Position numbers and translations under genes: made by a program. Positions 36,575-45,070 of a DNA stretch of 64,000 nt are shown piece by piece; positions within the stretch are counted from its first letter, which is position 1; every line of letters begins with the position of its first letter. Below the pieces are notes generated by a model. That model saw only the letters and a list, made by a program, of their open reading frames with translations, was not told the origin of the DNA and did not search any database. The stretch spans positions 62,001 to 126,000 of the forward strand of contig JAHHHB010000002.1 in assembly GCA_019359545.1 (NCBI GenBank). The letters run 5' to 3'. This DNA comes from Desmonostoc geniculatum HA4340-LM1 (GTDB lineage Bacteria; Cyanobacteriota; Cyanobacteriia; Cyanobacteriales; Nostocaceae).

Positions 36575-37783
36575 ATGGAAGGTAAAAGATTTATCCATTC
36601 TATTCGGTTAAAAAATTTTCTTTCCTACGGAAATGAAGATGAAGAAATTGAACTGCAACCGCTTAATGTTTTAATTGGGGCTAACACTTCAGGTAAATCG
36701 AATTTAATTGAAGCAATTGGAATTTTAAAAGCAACACCAACAGACTTACCCGCTCCATTTCGGCAAGGTGGAGGCGTTAGTGAATTTCTGTGGAAGGGTG
36801 GGCAGGAAAATCTAGTAGCCAAAATAGAAGCTACTTTAGATTACCCTCAAAGACCCCAAAATTTACGTTATCAACTTAGTTTGACAGCGATTGGTCAAAG
36901 AAGACTACTAGAGCTAGTTGATGAAGCTATAGAGAATGAACGACCATATCCAGGATCAGATGATGTTTATTTTTACTATCGTTACCAAAGAGGTCGTCCG
37001 GTTTTAAATATTAATAAGTTAGACGATGACTTCAACATTCAACGTACTCGTACTCTTCAGCGAGAAGATTTAATTCCAGATCAGTCAGTCTTATCTCAGC
37101 GAACAGATCCAGATTTGTATCCAGAACTCTCTTATCTCAGCACTACATTTTCTAATATAGCTTTATATCGTGACTGGCAGATGGGGCGATATTCAGTACC
37201 AAGAAATGCTCAAAAGCCTGACTTACCCGAACATCCTCTACTAGAAGATGGTAGTAATCTAGGTCTATTTTTAAACAATTTAAAAAATAAAATAGGTCAT
37301 AGAAAAATTATTGAAAAGCTAAAAAAGTTTTATGAAGCAGCCGAAGAACTAGGTGTAATCATATCTGGCGGTACAGTACAGATAATTATTCGTGAAGAGG
37401 GTTTGATTGAACCAATTCCGGCAAATCGATTATCTGATGGTACACTTCGTTATTTATTTTTAATGGCTTTACTGCTTGACCCGACTCCACCACCACTTAT
37501 TTGTCTTGAAGAACCAGAGATTGGTTTACATCCAGATATTTTATCCACAATTGCAGAAATGCTAATCGACGCATCACAGAGAACACAATTAATAGTGACA
37601 ACTCATTCTGATGCTTTAGTTTCTGCTTTGAGTGAATATCCAGAATCAGTAATAGTTTGTGAGCGAGATAAAAAAGGTAGCCACTTCCATCGTCAGGAAC
37701 CTGAGAGATTGGAAAAATGGTTAGAAAAGTATACGCTTGGAGATCTCTGGCGGATGGGGCAAATTGGTGGAAATCGTTGGTAA
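36575..37783 (+). CDS. AAA_21-type ATPase (OLD/RecF-like)
   Basis: 402-residue SMC/RecF-like ABC ATPase of the AAA_21 group. RLKNFLSYGNEDEEIELQPL leads into Walker A LIGANTSGKSNLIEAIG (about residue 35). LSDGTLRYLFLMALLL is a degenerate signature. Walker B is PPLICLEEPEIGLHPD and the H-loop is QLIVTTHSDALVSAL. The central part (about 80-250) has no clear coiled coil. Single-domain ATPases like this form the sensor half of two-gene defence systems. The stop overlaps the ATG of the next gene (TAATG at 37781-37785), so the two products are translationally coupled. Confidence 0.85.
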   Translation: MEGKRFIHSIRLKNFLSYGNEDEEIELQPLNVLIGANTSGKSNLIEAIGILKATPTDLPAPFRQGGGVSEFLWKGGQENLVAKIEATLDYPQRPQNLRYQLSLTAIGQRRLLELVDEAIENERPYPGSDDVYFYYRYQRGRPVLNINKLDDDFNIQRTRTLQREDLIPDQSVLSQRTDPDLYPELSYLSTTFSNIALYRDWQMGRYSVPRNAQKPDLPEHPLLEDGSNLGLFLNNLKNKIGHRKIIEKLKKFYEAAEELGVIISGGTVQIIIREEGLIEPIPANRLSDGTLRYLFLMALLLDPTPPPLICLEEPEIGLHPDILSTIAEMLIDASQRTQLIVTTHSDALVSALSEYPESVIVCERDKKGSHFHRQEPERLEKWLEKYTLGDLWRMGQIGGNRW

Positions 37784-38490
37784 TGAACATATACATTTAT
37801 ATTGAGGGTGCTGGAGATGAAGATGATACTGAACTGCTACTCAAACCACGCCCAGGTTTTCGTAGTGGGATCAGGAGTGGAAAAGAAACCACAACTGGAC
37901 TACGCCCAGGTTTTATAAAATTTTTTCAAGAACTATATGATATTGCTGCTGAAAACATTAATATATTTATCGTTATGTGTGGATCAAGGCGTGATGCTTA
38001 TGAAAATTTTAAAACAGCTTTAGAATCTCAACCAGAAGCTTTCAATGTTTTATTAATTGATGCTGAATCTCCAGTTGATTCCACTGTTAGACCTTGGGAA
38101 CATCTCAGAAATAGAACACAAGATCAGCCTTGGATTTTAGATGCAGTTAATTTTGAAGACGATCGGTGTCACCTAATGGTGCAAACAATGGAAGCATGGT
38201 TTATTGCTGATATTGATGCTTTAACAGTATTTTATGGGGAGGGATTCAGGGAAGATGGAATCCTTCAAGGAATGGTACGCTATCATAGCGTAGAAACTGT
38301 TTCTAAAACTACTCTGAAAGTATGGCTTGAGACAGCTACTCGCCACACACAGAAGGGCAAGTATCATAAAACAAGACATGCTCCGAAGCTTTTAGCGTTG
38401 TTGAATGTAGCTAGGGTTCGTCAAGCTTCGCCGTACTGCGATCGCCTTTTCACTACACTAACTACAATCATGGCTGCATCAGCAAGCTAA
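37783..38490 (+). CDS. DUF4276-like protein, partner of ATPase
   Basis: 235 residues from ATG at 37783, one base inside the stop of the ATPase. MNIYIYIEGAGDEDDTELLL has the Glu-Gly-x-x-D/E start of DUF4276/TOPRIM-like proteins. Then come NIFIVMCGSRRDAYENF, LLIDAESPVD, CHLMVQTMEAWFIADIDAL and an HAPKLLALL C-terminal region typical of the family. TOPRIM-like partners of AAA ATPases act as nuclease effectors in PARIS and AbiL-type systems. The same role is inferred here. A direct repeat starts 11 bases after the stop. Confidence 0.78.
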   Translation: MNIYIYIEGAGDEDDTELLLKPRPGFRSGIRSGKETTTGLRPGFIKFFQELYDIAAENINIFIVMCGSRRDAYENFKTALESQPEAFNVLLIDAESPVDSTVRPWEHLRNRTQDQPWILDAVNFEDDRCHLMVQTMEAWFIADIDALTVFYGEGFREDGILQGMVRYHSVETVSKTTLKVWLETATRHTQKGKYHKTRHAPKLLALLNVARVRQASPYCDRLFTTLTTIMAASAS

Positions 38491-38501
38491 TATAACGAAG
38501 G

Positions 38502-38519
38502 GTAAAATATCCTTGAGCG
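38502..38519 (+). repeat. 18-bp direct repeat, right copy
   Basis: GTAAAATATCCTTGAGCG, identical to 36421-36438. It continues into GATCGCCCCTT, which is not shared with the left copy. Confidence 0.8.
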
Positions 38520-38570
38520 ATCGCCCCTTACCTCTAACATCACGTTATCATCGGATATTGTGGAATTTCC

Positions 38571-41231
38571 GTGCGTAACTCGATAGCATCTATGACTGCC
38601 TCTCACCCTGAAACTCCATCTACCAAACCCGATGCAAGTACTTTTATTTCTGACCATCAACAGGTGGATCGCAGTAAACTAAGTCAAATGTACCTGCACT
38701 ATGTCGAGACGAAGGATAAATATCCTCACGCGGTGTTGCTGTATCGAGTGGGAGATTTCTTTGAATGCTATTTCCAAGATGCTGTCAAACTAGCGCAAGA
38801 ATTGGAATTAGTCCTCACTAGTAAGCAAGCTGGCGAACAGGGACGAGTGGCTATGTCCGGTGTTCCGCATCACGCTTGGGAACGCTACGCGACGATGCTA
38901 GTCGAAAAAGGCTATGCAGTCGTAATTTGCGACCAAGTGGAAGATGCAGCCGAAGCTACTGGGAGATTAGTACGGCGGGAAGTAACGCGCATCCTCACTC
39001 CTGGCACTTTGCTAGAAGAAGGAATGCTCAAATCGAGTCGCAATAATTACCTGGCAGCAGTAGTAATTGCCGCAAATCATTGGGGTTTAGCTTATGCAGA
39101 CATCTCCACAGGAGAATTCCTCACCACTCAAGGCAGTGATTTAGAACATCTGACACAAGAATTAATGCGCTTGCAACCTTCGGAGGTGCTAGTTCCCACA
39201 AATGCACCGGATTTAGGTAGTTTGCTGCGTCCAGGAGAAACTTCGCCACATCTACCGGAGTGTTTGCCACCATCATTTTGTTATAGTTTGCGATCGCAAG
39301 TTCCCTTTTCCCAAGGTGAAGCTAGACCTAGATTATTGCAGAAATTTAAACTGCGATCGCTCGAAGGACTCGGTTGCGATCATCTTCCCCTCGCTGTCCG
39401 TGCAGCTGGTGGTCTTCTCGAATACCTAGAAGATACTCAAAAAGAAAACCCAATCTTCCTCCAAAGACTCCGGACTTACACAGTTACTGACTATTTAATT
39501 GTAGATAATCAAACTCGTCGTAACCTTGAAATTACTCAAACTGTCCGCGATGGCACATTTCATGGTTCCCTACTCTGGGCATTGGATAGAACGAGTACAG
39601 CAATGGGTGGGCGGGCTTTACGGCGGTGGTTATTACAACCACTAATCGATATTAAAGGCATTCGGGCGCGACAAGACACCATCGAAGAATTGATGGAAAA
39701 TACACCCCTACGTCAGGATTTGCGACAGTTGTTGCGGCAAATTTATGACTTGGAACGGCTGACGGGAAGGGCGGGTTCTGGTACTGCTAATGCCAGAGAT
39801 TTAGCAGCTTTGGCAGATTCCCTTTCACGCTTACCGGAATTATCCCACTTAGTTACTGATGCCCGTTCTCCATTCTTGAAAGCTTTACAAAAAGTGCCGT
39901 CTATTTTGTCAGAATTGGCACAAAAATTACACGCCCATCTTGTAGAGTCACCACCAATACATATAAAAGAAGGCGGATTGATTCGTCCTGGGGTGAATTC
40001 CCTGTTAGATGACAGGAAAGCGACTGTAAAAGCAGACGAACAATGGATTGCTAATTTAGAAGTTGACGAAAGAGCGAAGACGGGAATTCCCACATTAAAG
40101 GTAGGATTTAACAAAACCTTTGGTTACTATATCAGTATTTCCCGCGCCAAAGCTGATCAAGTACCCGCCAATTACATCCGCAAGCAAACCCTGACCAACG
40201 AAGAACGCTACATCACCCCAGATTTGAAGGAACGGGAAGCGCGAATTCTCACAGCGCGGGATGATTTAAATCAATTGGAATATGAAATTTTTACGGCATT
40301 GCGGGAAGAAGTTGCAGAACAGGCGGAAGTAATTCGCAATCTTTCCCGCGCAGTGGCGGCGGCGGATGTGTTGTGTGCTTTAGCTGAATTGGCGGTGCAG
40401 CAAGGTTACTGTCGTCCAGAAATGTTGTCAGGAAGAGAAATTAACATTGTTGATGGTCGTCACTCGGTGGTAGAACAGTCTTTACCTGCGGGGTTCTTTG
40501 TGCCGAATTCGACGCAATTGGGAAGAGAGTCATTAGTCATTAGTCATTTGTCATTAGCAGATGATCAAGAACAAATGACCAAGGACAAAGGACAAATAAC
40601 AAATGACAATCCCGATTTAATTATCCTCACCGGACCAAACGCCAGCGGCAAAAGTTGTTATTTGCGTCAGGTGGGATTGATTCAGTTAATGGCGCAAATT
40701 GGTAGTTTTGTACCAGCTAGATTTGCCAGATTGGGAATATGCGATCGCATTTTTACTCGTGTTGGTGCTGTGGACGATCTGGCAACTGGTCAATCTACAT
40801 TTATGGTGGAAATGAATGAAACGGCAAATATTCTCAATCATGCCACATCTCGGTCGCTGGTATTGTTAGATGAAATTGGCCGGGGAACGGCAACATTTGA
40901 TGGTCTTTCTATTGCTTGGGCGGTAGCAGAATATATCGCAATGGAAATTCGGGCGCGAACGATTTTTGCCACTCATTACCATGAGTTAAATGAACTAGCC
41001 AGCATTTTGCCGAATGTGGCTAACTATCAAGTGACAGTTAAAGAATTACCCGACCAAATTATCTTTTTGCACCAAGTCCAACCAGGAGGCGCTGATAAAT
41101 CTTACGGAATTGAAGCGGGAAGATTGGCGGGTTTACCAGCGGTAGTAATTCAACGAGCAAAACAAGTAATGGGGCAAATTGAGAAACACAGTAAGATTGC
41201 GATGGGGTTGCAAAATTTGGATATCGATTGA
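38571..41231 (+). CDS. mutS: MutS mismatch-repair protein
   Basis: DNA mismatch recognition ATPase, 886 residues. The N-terminal mismatch-binding domain has [11 protein letters not shown] (Phe-x-Glu motif) and [20 protein letters not shown]. The core and clamp follow ([32 protein letters not shown]). The ATPase has Walker [16 protein letters not shown], Walker [26 protein letters not shown] and [10 protein letters not shown]. Start GTG at 38571 or ATG at 38592 ([11 protein letters not shown]). Residues about 653-680, directly before Walker A, are encoded by an in-frame GTCATTAGTCA repeat. Confidence 0.95.
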   Translation: MRNSIASMTASHPETPSTKPDASTFISDHQQVDRSKLSQMYLHYVETKDKYPHAVLLYRVGDFFECYFQDAVKLAQELELVLTSKQAGEQGRVAMSGVPHHAWERYATMLVEKGYAVVICDQVEDAAEATGRLVRREVTRILTPGTLLEEGMLKSSRNNYLAAVVIAANHWGLAYADISTGEFLTTQGSDLEHLTQELMRLQPSEVLVPTNAPDLGSLLRPGETSPHLPECLPPSFCYSLRSQVPFSQGEARPRLLQKFKLRSLEGLGCDHLPLAVRAAGGLLEYLEDTQKENPIFLQRLRTYTVTDYLIVDNQTRRNLEITQTVRDGTFHGSLLWALDRTSTAMGGRALRRWLLQPLIDIKGIRARQDTIEELMENTPLRQDLRQLLRQIYDLERLTGRAGSGTANARDLAALADSLSRLPELSHLVTDARSPFLKALQKVPSILSELAQKLHAHLVESPPIHIKEGGLIRPGVNSLLDDRKATVKADEQWIANLEVDERAKTGIPTLKVGFNKTFGYYISISRAKADQVPANYIRKQTLTNEERYITPDLKEREARILTARDDLNQLEYEIFTALREEVAEQAEVIRNLSRAVAAADVLCALAELAVQQGYCRPEMLSGREINIVDGRHSVVEQSLPAGFFVPNSTQLGRESLVISHLSLADDQEQMTKDKGQITNDNPDLIILTGPNASGKSCYLRQVGLIQLMAQIGSFVPARFARLGICDRIFTRVGAVDDLATGQSTFMVEMNETANILNHATSRSLVLLDEIGRGTATFDGLSIAWAVAEYIAMEIRARTIFATHYHELNELASILPNVANYQVTVKELPDQIIFLHQVQPGGADKSYGIEAGRLAGLPAVVIQRAKQVMGQIEKHSKIAMGLQNLDID
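40527..40608. repeat. GTCATTAGTCA hairpin inside mutS
   Basis: GTCATTAGTCATTTGTCATT faces complementary AATGACCAAGGACAAAGGAC and AAATAACAAATGAC, an imperfect hairpin of 80 bp in frame. Same family as in hpd and before wecB. Confidence 0.8.
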
Positions 41232-41542
41232 TGTTGATTGACTAAATTATTTGTCCGCGTTGACAGATTAATTAGCACAATTATTTGACAATAACAGTCG
41301 GGTACTTGCCCTTTTGTCGTCAAGTTTCAAACTCAGGATGTTGGGCTACCTGAACTACTGCTTTAACAACGCGCATATTGTGTGTTTTATGTCAACTACT
41401 TCTAGTTGACCAGAAATCATTCAAAAGCTTGGGCATCTTTTGTTAGTCTTCCCATAGCCAATTGAAAAATTACTTAGTGTTTGGCTTAAAGTCACCGTCT
41501 CAGGTATTATCCTTAGATCTAGCGATCGGGTATAACATTATA

Positions 41543-41954
41543 ATGTCAAACCAAAATACAGAGCTAGAGCAATCTCTTGTACGCCTTCATGATTTATTAG
41601 AAAGTCGTTGGTTATCTCCTGCAAAAGTTTTTAGTGCTGCTGACGAAAATGGAGATGGACATATTACTTCCGATGAATTCATGCTCTTTTTGTCCACTTT
41701 AGGCATATCAGCATGGTCTGAACAAGAAAATAGAGCAATTTTCGACAATTTTGATGAATATTGAAGCACTCACGCGTTTATGCGATGTTCATCAAATTCC
41801 TTATGCCACCAATCGAGCTAGTGCAATTGGTCTACTTATGGCACTCAAAGAATTTGGGCTTAACTGGCAAATGGAGTCAGATGAAAATTCAATTATTAAT
41901 AAGTATAAGCAAGGGCAGTCTCAAGTGATTGCTGCCGTAGGACAAAAGAAGTAG
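41543..41954 (+). pseudogene. EF-hand protein, probably frameshifted
   Basis: The first frame (ATG 41543 to TGA 41764, 73 residues) holds one canonical EF-hand, FSAADENGDGHITSDEFMLF (Asp/Asn/Asp at positions 1, 3, 5 and Glu at 12). It ends IFDNFDEY. A second frame begins at ATG 41754, overlapping by 11 bp (NIEALTRLCDVHQIPYATNR to 41954). A one-base shift near 41757 would fuse them into one 135-residue protein, which the continuous helical pattern favours. Two overlapping genes remain possible. No close family recognised beyond EF-hand. Confidence 0.55.
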
Positions 41955-42269
41955 TTAATCTGTAATTAACCTTTAAAAGTCCTTCTGTGCCCTCTGCGTC
42001 TGGAGCGGTTAAAGACGCAGAGAACACAGAGAGAAGAGAAATTATTTTCACAAAATTTTACCAACCTTGAAAAGGCTAGTACCGCCGTGAAGTCAAAAGT
42101 CAAAAGTCAAAAGTCAAAAGTCAAAAGAATTGTATTCCAAGCTCTTGCGCTATTTGAAATGATATGTTTATTTCCGCCGTGCTGTACTAGTCCTACGCTT
42201 TCCGCTATCAGTAAAAACCCAATGCAACTATCTGAATGCAGATTCTTCCAATTTATTTTGCTCAATTAG
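41955..42269. other. Intergenic region with heptamer repeat
   Basis: Holds an inverted repeat around 41990-42032 (CTCTGCGTCT ... AGACGCAGAG) and five direct GTCAAAA heptamers at 42090-42127. No gene seen. Confidence 0.7.
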
Positions 42270-42620
42270 TTAGAACATATCTGCGGTGGTTAATAACAAC
42301 GTAGCCTGAGCGTCTCGGACGATCGCTTGCAATCGAGATAGTTTTTGATTGCGTTTCGGTGGATAGGTAGGTACAGCAATGATTCCGGCATAGAGACGGG
42401 CGAAAAAACTTGCGATAAAGTCTAATGCAGGCGGGTAAAGTAGCAAAGCTCCATCTCCTTGCGAGCAGAGACATTGGAGATAAACTGCGATCGGCTGTAC
42501 TTGATACTCCAACTCTTGATAAGTTAGACGCTTAGTTTCGATTCCACCATCTTGAACAAATATATAAGCTTCTTCGTCACCGATTTGTGAGTCAGCTTGG
42601 TCACACGCTGAAATTATGAG
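42270..42620 (-). pseudogene. Fragment of fatty-acyl-AMP ligase gene
   Basis: Minus-strand frame from about 42620 (in-frame stop just upstream) to TAG near 42270. It reads EEAYIFVQDGG, RLTYQELEYQVQPIAVYLQ, GDGALLLYPPALDFIASFFA and GIIAVPTYPPKRNQKLSRLQ, the N-terminal segment of FAAL/acyl-CoA synthetase-type adenylating enzymes that start lipopeptide and polyketide assembly. About 115 of some 580 residues remain, so it cannot be active. It lies 13 kb from the NRPS genes of this window. A link is unproven. Confidence 0.78.
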
Positions 42621-42828
42621 TCACTAAATTCCTGGCTTCAACCAGAAGATCGTTACTTTACCCTAAAATCTTATTAATTCTGACTTATGGATTCTGAATT
42701 CTTAACAATTTAAAATCTCAAATTAAATCACAAAGCTACTTTAGGCTGACCACAAAGTAGCACACATAAAGCCTTGTCACTGTCAAGTTTAAGCTAGTGT
42801 ATTATAAAACCACAAAAATGTACTACAA

Positions 42829-43764
42829 GTGGATATGGACATGATGAAACATAAATTTTGGGCAAGTTATCTACTTGCGGCTTTAGCATTTCTACCCGTA
42901 GAACCTCTAGGCATAACTCAGGTTTTAGCTACAGAGTCAGTTTACCAACTGGCACAATCTAGAGCCGCTTATACCCAATATATGCAGCTTGGTTATAATG
43001 AAACCAAACGAAGAAATTATCGAAAAGCTTTAGGATATTTTCAGCAAGCAGAGCGCATACGTCCTGGAGATAAATATGCTACTGCTGCAATTAGAAATGT
43101 TACAGGTTATATTCAACGTGGCAGTGGCAGAAATCGTATTGCCTTTGTCCCTGGTAAACCTGGTAGAGTCAGGTCAGCAGGAACACGGGGAAGTTGTTTT
43201 GAAACTGGACAATCTATCATTCCTCTGACACCCACAGATAAAGAAGCTCAACGAACTACAGCAGAACATCCTACATTCTATTTCTATATTCCTCAAACCT
43301 CTACAAAAGTAGAAGCATTAGAATTTGTTTTGCAGGATGATGAGAGCATTGACCCATTGTATAAAGAAACTTTCAAACCGATTGGACAGAATGGTATTGT
43401 TAGTGTCACTGTACCTGCTGATAAATCATCTCTACTAATAGGCAAAGAATATAGTTGGACTTTTTCAATGATTTGCGATCTTCGCAACCTGGATAAAGCT
43501 TCATATGCACTAGGAAAAATAGTGCGATCGCAAGATGAAAATCTAGCCCTTCAACTCAAACAACCAAACACAGACTTGGATCGTGCAGTTTTGTTTGCCA
43601 CAGCTGGATTTTGGGAAGACTCTCTCAGAACTTTAGCTAATTTACGCCGCCAGCGTCCTAACGATCCCGAAGTCCAGAAATATTGGGAAGACTTGTTAAA
43701 TTCTGTAGACATTAAAGAAGTTGTAAACAAGCCTCTATTACCCTGTTGTACTGCCCAGAAATAA
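42829..43764 (+). CDS. DUF928 protein with TPR-like N-terminus
   Basis: 311 residues. A signal peptide (about 5-35, LLAALAFLPVEPLGITQVLA) is followed by a TPR-like helical pair (YTQYMQLGYNETKRRNYRKA, YFQQAERIRPGD). The body matches DUF928: AEHPTFYFYIPQTSTKVEAL, FVLQDDESIDPLYKETF, LLIGKEYSWTFSMICD, AVLFATAGFWEDSLRTLANL. It is a cyanobacterial secreted or periplasmic protein family of unknown function. A strong rho-independent terminator follows the stop. Upstream about 200 bp is AT-rich with no recognised operator. Confidence 0.85.
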   Translation: MDMDMMKHKFWASYLLAALAFLPVEPLGITQVLATESVYQLAQSRAAYTQYMQLGYNETKRRNYRKALGYFQQAERIRPGDKYATAAIRNVTGYIQRGSGRNRIAFVPGKPGRVRSAGTRGSCFETGQSIIPLTPTDKEAQRTTAEHPTFYFYIPQTSTKVEALEFVLQDDESIDPLYKETFKPIGQNGIVSVTVPADKSSLLIGKEYSWTFSMICDLRNLDKASYALGKIVRSQDENLALQLKQPNTDLDRAVLFATAGFWEDSLRTLANLRRQRPNDPEVQKYWEDLLNSVDIKEVVNKPLLPCCTAQK

Positions 43765-43780
43765 ATTAACAATTACCTAA

Positions 43781-43811
43781 AAACCCGGTTTTGATCAACC
43801 GGGTTTTTAAT
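43781..43811 (+). terminator. Rho-independent terminator
   Basis: Stem AAACCCGGTT / AACCGGGTTT around loop TTGATC, followed by TTTTT. It lies 17 bases after the DUF928 gene. Confidence 0.88.
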
Positions 43812-43970
43812 GAAAATTCTAGCTCCAAAAGACGGCAATTTATGGCGTCTTTGTAATAACCTTGTTTTGTCAATTTCGGAAAACAATAATCGAAGCAAGA
43901 TTCTGAAATTTTTATTTCCTAACAGTAACTAAAATTTATATAGCGTTTCCCAGTCTAGTGAAGTACGCCC

Positions 43971-43999
43971 GTAGGGGCACGGCAGTGCCGTGCCCTTAC
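43971..43999. repeat. GTAGGGGCACGGCA palindrome
   Basis: Near-perfect palindrome with centre GGCAGTGCC, a dispersed motif common in cyanobacterial intergenic DNA. The rest of 43812-44061 shows no gene. Confidence 0.7.
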
Positions 44000-44061
44000 A
44001 CCTTGCCATATAATTTTGTACCGCATCTGAATGAGAACCGCTATAGCCCTGTTAATAAAAC

Positions 44062-44829
44062 TTAAAATGTTTCCTTAGTAGCTAACATCTGTAAAATTTT
44101 CTCCACACGATCCAACTCTCCAACGATTCGGCGAATTGGGTGAGGCCAAACCTTAACAAGAGTAGGAGTAGCAGAAACCTGATTAATTTCTGCTTGTTCT
44201 GGATGAGTTAAAACATCAATCACCTTTAAAGTATAAGGGTGTCCGAGCGATCGCTCTAAGAATTCGTGTAGATTTTGCAGGATGCGTTCGGTAGTTGAGC
44301 TATGTCCGGCAACAAACAGGCGGAGGACATAGCCTTGTGTTGTTAATTGGTCTTTTTGTGCTATTACTGGTTTGTGATATTTCGGCACAGGTTCAGAAAG
44401 GTCTAAACGTACAATTAAGTCGTGATCTTCCCAAAGTTGCGGGAATGAGGAATGATAAGTTGTTAAGACCATGCGATCGCACAATCCGTCCTGCCAAGGA
44501 GCTGCTTGCCACACAAGCTCCCCTGTACCAAAAATGGCATTCAGCAAAGATTGATATTTAATTACAGCCGGATAAGCTTCAGCAAAAGTTCGCACTTGTT
44601 GACTACGCGGATCTAACCAGTGGTCAATAGTCGCAGTATAACAAGGCACTAAAAAATGTGGTGGCTCTGGTAAATCTAGAATTTCCTGCAAAGCAGAACA
44701 CAAATGCAAATGCCATCGACCTTGTTTACTAGGGTCGATGCAGTAAATTAAATCTCCTCCAGGTGTAAATAGCGCAATGCCTTTGAACAACTGGGGCGTA
44801 GATAGTTTGTTTGTCGTCAAGTTATTCAC
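44062..44829 (-). CDS. Protein with C-terminal KaiB-fold domain
   Basis: 255 residues. The N-terminal region of about 155 residues starts LFKGIALFTPGGDLIYCIDP and has no recognised domain. The C-terminus (about 165-250) is a KaiB/SasA-type thioredoxin-like fold: GYVLRLFVAGHSSTTERILQ, LGHPYTLKVIDVLTHPEQAE, then VSATPTLVKVWPHPIRRIVG. It resembles the KaiB-related proteins encoded next to pilT in several cyanobacteria. It could couple clock components to twitching motility, which is inference. It is on the same strand as pilT, separated by an STRR hairpin of about 150 bp. Confidence 0.75.
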   Translation of the reverse strand: MNNLTTNKLSTPQLFKGIALFTPGGDLIYCIDPSKQGRWHLHLCSALQEILDLPEPPHFLVPCYTATIDHWLDPRSQQVRTFAEAYPAVIKYQSLLNAIFGTGELVWQAAPWQDGLCDRMVLTTYHSSFPQLWEDHDLIVRLDLSEPVPKYHKPVIAQKDQLTTQGYVLRLFVAGHSSTTERILQNLHEFLERSLGHPYTLKVIDVLTHPEQAEINQVSATPTLVKVWPHPIRRIVGELDRVEKILQMLATKETF

Positions 44830-44920
44830 AGGAAGCTAAGGAACTAAAAAGTAAAAAACTTTCTCTTTTACCTTTTACCTTAGCGATAACCGCAACCAGG
44901 AAGACGAAGATATTTGGGAT

Positions 44921-45070
44921 TGGGGGGTGTGGGAGGTGTGGGAGGTGTGGGAGGTGTGGGAGGTGTGGGAGGTGTGGGAGGTGTGGGAGGTCAGGAAGGT
45001 CAGGAAGCTTTTTTCTAATCCCCCCACACTCCCCCATCCCCCCACACTCCCCCATCCCCACTCCCCACTC
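44921..45070. repeat. Long STRR-type hairpin repeat
   Basis: Eight or so GTGTGGGAG copies, then AGGAAGCTTTTTTCTAATCC, then CCCCCACACT and ACTCCCC copies. It lies between pilT and the KaiB-like gene, which it could separate transcriptionally. It explains the Val-Trp-Glu and Leu-Pro-His repeats in spurious frames here. Confidence 0.88.

Noticed and set aside
42087-42269. Short plus-strand frame starting in GTCAAAA repeats
   Set aside because: Repeat-derived N-terminus and no recognisable protein.
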